Assembly: GCF_002808045.1 (NCBI RefSeq) | Contig: NZ_CP025000.1 | Coordinates: forward strand, 930,001 to 994,000 | DNA from: Idiomarina sp. X4 | GTDB lineage: Bacteria > Pseudomonadota > Gammaproteobacteria > Enterobacterales > Alteromonadaceae | Reading direction: 5' to 3' | Length of the DNA stretch: 64,000 nt | Shown: in pieces, positions 44,091 through 50,701 of the stretch | How the letters are laid out: each line of letters opens with the position of its first letter | Numbering within the stretch: the stretch's first letter is position 1 | The notes under the pieces: generated by a model | The model's input: the letters and a program-made list of their open reading frames with translations, nothing else | Databases searched by the model: none | What the model was told of the DNA's origin: nothing | Program-made: the position numbers and the translations under genes

Positions 44091-44227
44091 GGGAAAGGAC
44101 GTTCACGTGGTTAGAGCTTCCAGCTCAGAGAGTGTGTGGCGCCAAGGATGGCGCCACACAAGCCCCCAGAGATGGGTTTACGGCGTCTCTCTGAGAACAG
44201 AAGCTCTGCCCTGAGAGAGCCTTTCCC
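44091..44227 (+). repeat. structured intergenic repeat, copy 2
   Basis: The element fills most of the P450-nhaD gap. The outer pairing is GGGAAAGG (44091-44098) with CCTTTCCC (44220-44227), then AGAGCTTC with GAAGCTCT, then CTCAGAGAG with CTCTCTGAG, separated by internal loops. The core has TGTGTGGCGCC-AAGGAT-GGCGCCACACA and a second hairpin region near CCCCAGAGATGGG. It ends eight bases before the nhaD stop, so it lies directly 3' of nhaD copy 1, where it could also act as a transcript end. Confidence 0.82.
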
Positions 44228-44234
44228 TTCCCCG

Positions 44235-45668
44235 CTAGCTAAGGAAGGTGGCTTTGTTTAGCCAGAGGTGTAGCAGGATGCTGGCTGCGTAGCCTATTGC
44301 TATTACCGGTGTCCATTTCAAATGAGACATAAAGGTGTAGTAGCCTCTGGCTTGTCCCATCAGGGCAACGCCAGAAGCGGAACCCATCGACAGCAAGCTG
44401 CCGCCGGTGCAGCAGGCGAGCGTTATCAGTAGCCAATGCCCGGTGGACATTTCAGGGTCCATTGAAAGCACTGCAAACATAACCGGGATATTATCGATAA
44501 TAGCAGAGATAACTCCGAGAATGCTGTTGGCGATAGTTGGGTCTAAATTACCATAGAGGGACTGAGACAATAGACCTAAGTAGCCCATGAAGCCTAAGCC
44601 ACCGACGCACAGCACGATTCCGTAAAAGAACAGCAACGTATCCCATTCTGCGCGCGAAACTCGGCTGAAAACATCAAACGGTACAACACTACCCAATTGT
44701 TCGAGACGCTTTTGATCGCCCTCGCGTTCGGCCATGGCTCTTTTCCGTGCGAGTGACCCCGGCAGAGTCATCCGCAGGAAATAACCGAAAAATTGCAAAT
44801 ACCCTAGACCCATCATCATGCCTAGTACCGGCGGCAGGTGCAGCCAAATATGGCAGAACACAGCTGTCGCTACGGTCAACAAAAACAGGAAAGTAATACG
44901 CAACGCACCGCGCTTAAGTTCGACCTCGCTGTGCAGTGTTGCTGGGCTTCTGTTCTCAATAAAAAAGCTCATAATAACGGCAGGAATGAGGTAATTCACC
45001 AACGCCGGTATGAACAGTCGCAGAAATTCGGTAAATTCAACCTTCCCGGACTGCCACACCATCAGTGTGGTAATGTCACCGAATGGGCTAAACGAGCCGG
45101 CAGCATTAACCGCAATAACAATGCTGGAACAGCAGAGCGCAATAAACTTTTTATTACCTTCAGCGACTTTCATCACCACGGCCGACATCAATAGAGCGGT
45201 GGTCAAGTTGTCCGCAATAGGCGAGATAAAAAACGCTAAAAGCCCGGTTATCCAAAATAATTTCCGATAAGTGAACCCTTTTTTAAGTAACCAGGAGCTA
45301 AGCCCATCGAATAGACGTCGTTCTTCCAGAGCGTTGATGTAGGTCATTGCCACCAGCAGGAACAACATCAGTTCCGCGAACTTCAGCAAATTTTCCCGAA
45401 ACGCCTCTTCTGCGAGCACTGCATTATCGCCGCTATAAACAAATCCTATCAAGATCCAGATAACGCCCGCCGCAACCAATACCGGTTTTGATTTACGCAT
45501 GTGGAGCTTTTCTTCTCCCATGACCAGGATATAAGCAAGAATGAAAATGACGATAGCGGCATAACCAACTGTCGAGGAAGTCAAATCGATGCGGTCAGCA
45601 AAAGGCTCTGCAGCCATTACTGATACCGAAAACAGCAGCGAAATGACAGTAAACAGTATTCTTTTCAT
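44235..45668 (-). CDS. nhaD: Na+/H+ antiporter NhaD (paralogue 1)
   Basis: The 477-residue inner-membrane antiporter of the NhaD/IT superfamily exports Na+ or Li+ for H+, which is important at alkaline or saline conditions. It has a signal-like N-terminus (to VMAAEP), about 12 helices and the conserved charged intramembrane motifs FFISPIADNLTTALL, NAAGSFSPFGDITTLMVW and SAIIDNIPVMFAVLS. It is nearly co-linear with paralogue 2, 1.8 kb away, differing by scattered substitutions. Directly upstream lies a scar of the small gene that precedes paralogue 2, and downstream lies repeat copy 2. Confidence 0.93.
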   Translation of the reverse strand: MKRILFTVISLLFSVSVMAAEPFADRIDLTSSTVGYAAIVIFILAYILVMGEEKLHMRKSKPVLVAAGVIWILIGFVYSGDNAVLAEEAFRENLLKFAELMLFLLVAMTYINALEERRLFDGLSSWLLKKGFTYRKLFWITGLLAFFISPIADNLTTALLMSAVVMKVAEGNKKFIALCCSSIVIAVNAAGSFSPFGDITTLMVWQSGKVEFTEFLRLFIPALVNYLIPAVIMSFFIENRSPATLHSEVELKRGALRITFLFLLTVATAVFCHIWLHLPPVLGMMMGLGYLQFFGYFLRMTLPGSLARKRAMAEREGDQKRLEQLGSVVPFDVFSRVSRAEWDTLLFFYGIVLCVGGLGFMGYLGLLSQSLYGNLDPTIANSILGVISAIIDNIPVMFAVLSMDPEMSTGHWLLITLACCTGGSLLSMGSASGVALMGQARGYYTFMSHLKWTPVIAIGYAASILLHLWLNKATFLS

Positions 45669-45693
45669 AGCGTTTTTTCAGCGCAGTCCACCT

Positions 45694-45793
45694 TTAATAA
45701 ATAAACTGCACCAATTCTCCTTGTTGGCTGGTGTTCGTAGGGGCAGGTGCTTGATTCTTCGGCCAAGAATTTTCGCGCGGAGAATACCACGAA
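45694..45793 (-). pseudogene. deletion scar of the small conserved gene found upstream of nhaD paralogue 2
   Basis: On the minus strand this stretch still encodes QQGELVQFIY-stop, matching the end RQGELVQVM-stop of the intact 134-residue gene at 47507-47911. Its other end carries GCGGAGAATACCAC, which matches the DNA just upstream of the intact gene (47939-47952). The middle of the gene is missing and no start codon remains. The stop lies 25 bases before the nhaD start, like the spacing in the intact unit. Confidence 0.75.
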
Positions 45794-45887
45794 AATTGAA
45801 TTCGGAGAGCTACTCAAATAGAGAAATAAGAAGCCACTCTGTAAGCATTTTTTGCCACTTCTCGTGACCTCATAGAAGAAGTGGTGA

Positions 45888-46029
45888 GTAAGGGGAAAAC
45901 GTTCACTTGGTTAGAGCTTCCAACTCAGAGAGTGTGTGGCGCCAAGGATGGCGCCTCTCAAGCCTTACAGGGAAGTACTTGCAGGCGTCTCTCTGAGTCG
46001 GAAGCTTTCACCGCAAAAAAGTCCCTTAC
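45888..46029 (+). repeat. structured intergenic repeat, copy 3
   Basis: The element lies directly 3' of nhaD paralogue 2. The outer pairing is GTAAGGG (45888-45894) with CCCTTAC (46023-46029), then AGCTTCC with GGAAGCT, then ACTCAGAGAG with CTCTCTGAGT. It shares TTAGAGCTTCCA, CTCAGAGAGTGTGTGGCGCC and AAGGATGGCGCC with copy 2, but its second hairpin region is a different sequence (around CTTACAGGGAAGTACTTGCAG). The remaining DNA of the 375-base gap is the scar at 45694-45793 and a small 8-bp hairpin (45855-45884). Confidence 0.82.
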
Positions 46030-46043
46030 CTTCCCCAGCCTAT

Positions 46044-47477
46044 CTATATATGGAAGGTTGCTTCGTTCAGCCACAGGTGCAGCAGTATGCTGGCGATGTA
46101 GCCTAGTGCAATGACGGGTGTCCATTTTAGGTGTGAGGCAAAGGTGTAGTAGCCGCGAGCCTGTCCCATTAAGGCAACACCAGCGGCTGAACCAATGGAG
46201 AGTAAGCTACCACCGGTACCAGCTGTGAGGGTAATGAGCAGCCACTGGCCGTGTGACATGTCGGGTTCCATCGAAAGCACAGCGAACATCACCGGAATAT
46301 TATCGATAACCGCTGACACGATACCTAAAATACTGTTTGCCAGGGTGGCGCTCATTCCGCCGTACAATGACTCCGACAACAGGCTCAAATAGCCCATAAA
46401 GCCTAAACCACCTACGCACAGCACGATACCGTAGAAGAACAGCAAGGTATCCCACTCGGCTCGGGAGACCCGGCTAAACACGTCAAAAGGCACAACGGAT
46501 CCCAGCTGCTCTAAACGTTTCTGATCACCGGCGCGCTCAGCCATGGCGCGTTTACGCGCTAACGAGCCTGGTAAGGTCATACGCAGGAAGTAACCGAAAA
46601 ACTGTAAGTAACCCAGACCCATCATCATGCCCAATACCGGCGGCAGATGCAGCCAAATATGACAAGTAACAGCGGTCGCGACGGTGAGCAAGAATAATGA
46701 GGTAATACGCAACGCGCCGCGTTTCAATTCCACTTCTGTATGCAGCGTGCTGGGTTTCTTGTTTTCAATAAAGAAACTCATGACAAGTGCGGGTATTAAG
46801 TAGTTTGCGACGGACGGTAAGAACAACCGCAAAAATTCAGTAAACGTCACTTGCCCAGCTTGCCAAACCATCAGTGTGGTAATGTCACCAAAGGGGCTAA
46901 AAGCGCCACCGGCGTTGGCTGCAATAACAATACTGACACAGCACAAGGCAACAAATTTTTTGTCGTCTTGCGCCACTTTCATAACGACAGCACACATCAA
47001 TAAAGCGGTAGTTAAGTTGTCGGCAACGGGTGAAATAAAGAAGGCCAGAATACCCGTTATCCAGAACAACTTGCGGTAACTGAAGCCCTTCTTTAAAAGC
47101 CAGGCGCGCAATGCGTCGAACAACCGTCGTTCTTCCATCGCATTGATATAAGTCATTGCCACCAGCAAGAAGAGCATCAATTCAGCAAACTCTAACAAGT
47201 TATGTCGAAATGCTGACTCCGCTAAAGCCGCGTGCTCCCCGGTATAGACAACGCCAATGAGAATCCAGATAACACCGGCGGCAACCAGCACTGGTTTGGA
47301 TTTTCTCATATGGAGCTTTTCTTCACCCATCACCAAAATGTAGGCAAGAGCGAAAATAATCAGGGCAGCGTAGCCAACGGTGGAAGAGGTCAAATCGATA
47401 CGGTCAGCAGAGGGCTCTGCTGCCAGTACTGATACCGAAAATAACAGGGAAATGACGGTAAGCAGTAATTTTGTCAT
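46044..47477 (-). CDS. nhaD: Na+/H+ antiporter NhaD (paralogue 2)
   Basis: This is a second NhaD of exactly the same length (477 residues) when started at the ATG at 47477, which aligns MTKLLLTVISLLFSVSVLAAEP with the start of paralogue 1. An ATG six codons earlier is less likely. The same membrane topology and motifs are present (FFISPVADNLTTALL, NAGGAFSPFGDITTLMVW, SAVIDNIPVMFAVLS). Differences cluster in residues 55-90 and the last third. It follows the 134-residue gene by 29 bases on the same strand. Tandem copies may differ in ion preference or expression; this is inference. Confidence 0.93.
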   Translation of the reverse strand: MTKLLLTVISLLFSVSVLAAEPSADRIDLTSSTVGYAALIIFALAYILVMGEEKLHMRKSKPVLVAAGVIWILIGVVYTGEHAALAESAFRHNLLEFAELMLFLLVAMTYINAMEERRLFDALRAWLLKKGFSYRKLFWITGILAFFISPVADNLTTALLMCAVVMKVAQDDKKFVALCCVSIVIAANAGGAFSPFGDITTLMVWQAGQVTFTEFLRLFLPSVANYLIPALVMSFFIENKKPSTLHTEVELKRGALRITSLFLLTVATAVTCHIWLHLPPVLGMMMGLGYLQFFGYFLRMTLPGSLARKRAMAERAGDQKRLEQLGSVVPFDVFSRVSRAEWDTLLFFYGIVLCVGGLGFMGYLSLLSESLYGGMSATLANSILGIVSAVIDNIPVMFAVLSMEPDMSHGQWLLITLTAGTGGSLLSIGSAAGVALMGQARGYYTFASHLKWTPVIALGYIASILLHLWLNEATFHI

Positions 47478-47506
47478 GGCGCTTATTGAGCGCAAGCTAT
47501 GCCAAG

Positions 47507-47911
47507 CTACATAACTTGCACCAACTCTCCTTGTCGGTTAATAGTTAAAAAGTGTTTGATCATGCCAGCTTGGATTTGCTGGACCATCATTTCTAAGGGC
47601 TGTGAGGCTTCGTCACTGGAAATAGGATGTCCGCCACGACCATCCATTGCGCTGACAAAAGCAATATCCCAGTCAATATCGGTACGTTTGGATTCTTCCA
47701 CAAGCACATCGAAGCTCTCAACTTCTTCGGGCAATTTGTCGACACACAATACAGGCTCCAAGTTGCCACCGGCCTGTTGTTCAAACTGTTGTTGCTGAAT
47801 TTGAGTGGGTTGCTCAGGTAGCTGAGCTTTGGCCAAAACAAACAGTAGCCTTTGTGGCTCAGGTTGTTGTTTTGCCATATTGATAAAGTCTTGATAACTG
47901 GTAATTTCCAT
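47507..47911 (-). CDS. conserved small cytoplasmic protein (often labelled 'ribonucleotide reductase subunit alpha')
   Basis: The ATG at 47911 gives 134 residues starting MEITSYQDFINMAKQQPEPQRLLFVLAKAQLP. The C-terminal half has the conserved VLCVDKLPEEVESFDVLVEESKRTDIDWDIAFVSAMDGRGG and SSDEASQPLEMMVQQI segments. Proteins of this type are found in many gammaproteobacteria, frequently with a misleading reductase name; no reductase motif exists here, and the function is unknown. The gene sits between nrdD and nhaD 2 on the same strand, and a deleted copy precedes nhaD 1, so linkage to nhaD is older than the duplication. Confidence 0.7.
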   Translation of the reverse strand: MEITSYQDFINMAKQQPEPQRLLFVLAKAQLPEQPTQIQQQQFEQQAGGNLEPVLCVDKLPEEVESFDVLVEESKRTDIDWDIAFVSAMDGRGGHPISSDEASQPLEMMVQQIQAGMIKHFLTINRQGELVQVM

Positions 47912-48021
47912 GGTGTCACCGCGTATTCGTGAAGTGCGAGCGGAGAATACCACAAAACCACTTTTTGAATGCATCAAAAAAGAGGGAGCTTAACTCCCTC
48001 TTTGTGGGTAGATGTGTCAAC

Positions 48022-49860
48022 TTAGCTTGCCTTACGCAGCCCTATATTGGCCTGAGCCGCACCGTTAGTGGCCTGGCTCGCTTCGTCGCGATGATAGTGA
48101 CGCGCAGCGTGCTCTTTACGACGCCCCGCACTGAATGCAGAAACCCGCTTCAGGTAGCCAATAACTCGAGTACCGTAGTCAATATTCTCTGAATGACAGC
48201 TGGAGCATTCACTTAACGTGCGCTTGTCGATGTGCTCACACTCGTTGCAAATAGTGATTTTGACGTTAATACAGAAATAATTACAGCCAGTTTTTGCGGC
48301 TATGTTCAGCAATGACAAGTAGCCGGTTGCATTCAGCTTTTCATCCATATTCAGGTGCAATGCCGAGCCACCGTCCAAATATTCCACCAACTCCTTACCG
48401 TGCATCACAAACTTATCCAAAGCATTAGTTTCGTCGTCCTCAACGACGTAGAAGTACGAATTGTAGCAGTCACGCGATACTTTATAACCGTCCGCTTTGT
48501 CCCACTTTGCATTCTTAACCCCTAAGTTTTCCGCCGGCACAAACTCAGTGTTAAACATGTAGCCGTATTCCGCCTTGGCGGCTTTATTGGCGTCATAAAT
48601 AACTTTCAGGTGACGCTCTACAAAGCTTTTGTACTCAGGATTATTGCTCGCTCTAATGCCTTGCGACTCAGCAGCTTCGACCATGCCGTTAATACCAATG
48701 GTCAAGAATTGTTTGTCCAAGCTGATAAAGCCTGCGTCATACACTGTCAGCATACCTGCGTCTTTGTATTCTTCCATCAGCTTACGGTAAGCCACCTGAT
48801 ACTTGTGAATTTTGCTAATTTCTTCTTCCAAGTTCCGGCCGTCTTGCACTAAGCGGTTCATATTAATGGTAATGACATTAATCGATCCGGTCGCAACACC
48901 GCCGGCACCCAAGGTGTAAGAGAATGTATTGTCGCTAATTTCTGAGCGCAAACGGCAGCAGGACGCTAGTGAGTCGGCATTGTCTGACAAATACACAAAG
49001 AATGAGTTACCGTTGGCTAATTCCGCCGCCATTTTCTTTGCGAAGACCTGATCTTTACAGGCGCCCTCTTCCGTTAACATCGCAACGGTCACAACCGGAA
49101 AGGTCAAAATAGATTTTTCACGCTCTTTATTAAACCAGTCTAAAAAGAAGTCCTGTAAAGCGCTCACTGTCTCCCATTTTGGTTTACTGAAGTCTTTTGG
49201 GAAGACGAAGTCACCAAACATGCTGTCAAAGTAGTGCTTGTCATACACAGAAATATTCCAGAACACACTTTGGTACCCACGTGCCGCTGCCGGTTGGTTA
49301 ATCGCATACACAACGTGCTGTAAATGATTTTCGATTTGCTTACGGTGCGTATTTAGGTAGTCATCCCCATAGTCCTTACGTGCGAAATAGTCGAAGTAGG
49401 TTAAGAATTCGACGGTAGCTACTGCGCCAGCGTATTGTGAGCTTACGGCAAAAACAAAGTTGACGAATGAGCCACAAAAAGACTCTAAGTGTTTAGGCGC
49501 CAGCGACTCGCCACCCAGCTTCGTCAAACCGTCGGTTAAAAACGGGTACATCGTCACTGACACGCAATATGGCTTCAAGCTGGTTTCGTCGTGCACGTAA
49601 ATTTCATGATCTTCTATTTGACGAACGTATTCTTTCGCTAAGCTGTCGTCGAACAACTCTGCAATTTTGTTACTGACCTGCTTGCGGTTCACTTGCACAA
49701 AAAAGTCTTTCATTAACTCAGCCTCTAAGGTCGCAATGTTCTTCTGCGTAACATTTGCGTTGGCATCCATTTTCGAACCGTCTGCGGCATTTTGTGCGTT
49801 CAGATAGTCCGCAATGAAGTCTACTTTTTCTGAAACCTGGTCGTCGTTTAAGCGCAACAT
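48022..49860 (-). CDS. nrdD: anaerobic ribonucleoside-triphosphate reductase (class III)
   Basis: The 612-residue glycyl-radical enzyme makes dNTPs without oxygen. The radical loop RVIGYL places the glycine at about residue 568. Just before it is the zinc site with CNEC and CSSC pairs, and active-site cysteines are present in ESFCGSFVNF and CCRLRSE. The N-terminus goes almost directly into the catalytic barrel, so the ATP-cone regulatory domain of E. coli NrdD (712 residues) is missing. The C-terminal 44 residues after the radical loop are longer and Ala/Arg-rich. It lies two bases after nrdG in one operon. Confidence 0.94.
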   Translation of the reverse strand: MLRLNDDQVSEKVDFIADYLNAQNAADGSKMDANANVTQKNIATLEAELMKDFFVQVNRKQVSNKIAELFDDSLAKEYVRQIEDHEIYVHDETSLKPYCVSVTMYPFLTDGLTKLGGESLAPKHLESFCGSFVNFVFAVSSQYAGAVATVEFLTYFDYFARKDYGDDYLNTHRKQIENHLQHVVYAINQPAAARGYQSVFWNISVYDKHYFDSMFGDFVFPKDFSKPKWETVSALQDFFLDWFNKEREKSILTFPVVTVAMLTEEGACKDQVFAKKMAAELANGNSFFVYLSDNADSLASCCRLRSEISDNTFSYTLGAGGVATGSINVITINMNRLVQDGRNLEEEISKIHKYQVAYRKLMEEYKDAGMLTVYDAGFISLDKQFLTIGINGMVEAAESQGIRASNNPEYKSFVERHLKVIYDANKAAKAEYGYMFNTEFVPAENLGVKNAKWDKADGYKVSRDCYNSYFYVVEDDETNALDKFVMHGKELVEYLDGGSALHLNMDEKLNATGYLSLLNIAAKTGCNYFCINVKITICNECEHIDKRTLSECSSCHSENIDYGTRVIGYLKRVSAFSAGRRKEHAARHYHRDEASQATNGAAQANIGLRKAS

Positions 49861-49862
49861 AA

Positions 49863-50336
49863 TTATTCTCCTGTCAGAAATTTGCAGTTCAGTAGCTGCT
49901 TTGTTCTTAAGTCATAAAATTTTTGATTGGTGTGGGGGTTCTCTAAACCACCCTTTTCGGCTATCCATGGCCCGGTTTTTAAGTACGTCAACTGTTCCCT
50001 AATACGCAGAGAGACATCCTCGTAGCCTGTATAAAGACAGGTTTCCAACCCTTCTGCGCGAACTCGTTTTAAGTGTTTTATCAGCGCTTCCGGTTGCCAT
50101 TCGCCACCCAGAAACAACACGCACGTAATGAGGCCTTTGTACATAGCCAGGCGCTCTTGCAAGTAGTCTTCGGTTAACGCTAAACCGCTGCCGACAGGCC
50201 AACTGTCCACGCTATGACAACCTTTACACCCGACAGGGCAACCGGTAATGGTGTAAGCTAACGCCACTTCATCCGGCACTTCCTGCCAGACAACCTGTTC
50301 AGAGCTGTAATGTAGCTGTTGTGGGTAGCTCGTCAT
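49863..50336 (-). CDS. nrdG: anaerobic ribonucleotide reductase-activating protein
   Basis: This 157-residue radical-SAM activase generates the glycyl radical on NrdD. The CxxxCxxC cluster motif is at C33-C37-C40 (CPVGCKGCHS), followed by LFLGGEWQPEALIKHLK and CLYTGYEDVS. It is first in the nrdG-nrdD operon, the reverse of the E. coli order. An FNR-like box and a TATGCT -10 sit upstream with exact class II spacing, so anaerobic induction is expected. Confidence 0.93.
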   Translation of the reverse strand: MTSYPQQLHYSSEQVVWQEVPDEVALAYTITGCPVGCKGCHSVDSWPVGSGLALTEDYLQERLAMYKGLITCVLFLGGEWQPEALIKHLKRVRAEGLETCLYTGYEDVSLRIREQLTYLKTGPWIAEKGGLENPHTNQKFYDLRTKQLLNCKFLTGE

Positions 50337-50392
50337 GAAACACCATATATCGGATTAATTTACGCACAAAACACTATATCTTGTGTTTTCTT

Positions 50393-50433
50393 AGCATAGG
50401 TAACATAAAATACTGTGCATTGATCAACCTCAA
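50393..50433 (-). promoter_or_regulatory. FNR-type class II promoter of nrdG-nrdD
   Basis: On the minus strand TTGAG-GTTG-ATCAA (50420-50433) differs from the FNR consensus TTGAT-N4-ATCAA by one base. A -10 element TATGCT (50393-50398) begins 29 bases past its centre, which places the box at -41.5 for a transcript starting near 50386, 50 bases before nrdG. Confidence 0.7.
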
Positions 50434-50458
50434 GAAACACGTTGAATACCTCTAACGG

Positions 50459-50489
50459 GGTAGAAAATACCTTTTAGGTTATTTTTACC
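50459..50489. promoter_or_regulatory. NorR-type enhancer boxes upstream of norB
   Basis: Two perfect GGT-N7-ACC sites at 50459-50471 and 50477-50489 (centres 18 bases apart) lie about 115-135 bases upstream of the predicted norB transcription start. They match the element type seen between norR and the di-iron repair gene. Confidence 0.75.
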
Positions 50490-50572
50490 CTAACAGTAAA
50501 AAAAACCCTTTCCAGTTAAGTCATAAGAACCCTAAAAATAAAAAAGACCATAAAAATCAAAACATTAAAACT

Positions 50573-50588
50573 TGGCATTGAAGTTGCT
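50573..50588 (+). promoter_or_regulatory. sigma-54 promoter (-24/-12) of norB
   Basis: TGGCAT-TGAAG-TTGCT has GG and GC 12 bases apart, matching TGGCAC-N5-TTGCW closely. The predicted start is near 50599, giving an 86-base leader. Within the 348-base gap 50337-50684 this, the two NorR boxes, the FNR box and the short leader ORF account for most of the visible signals. Confidence 0.8.
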
Positions 50589-50650
50589 CTAGGCATGGGG
50601 ACAGTGAGATCAACATCACTATTCATTCTTTTTTGAGGGAGTAACAACCC

Positions 50651-50701
50651 ATGATGTGGTTCAGAGGTATCAAGGAGGTCAACAATGGCCGGGTATCGTA
50701 A
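50651..50701 (+). CDS. possible 16-residue leader ORF overlapping the norB start
   Basis: An ATG at 50651 has GAGGGAG nine bases upstream and encodes 16 residues (MMWFRGIKEVNNGRVS). Its TAA at 50699-50701 is 17 bases inside norB in another frame. Translation of this ORF would pass over the norB ribosome site (AAGGAGG), so it could couple or modulate norB translation. Coding status is unproved and chance is possible. Confidence 0.35.
   Translation: MMWFRGIKEVNNGRVS

Noticed and set aside
45694..45793. Reading the QQGELVQFIY stretch as a live small gene
   Set aside because: No usable start codon is present, and both ends match the intact 134-residue gene region, so it is better explained as a deletion scar.
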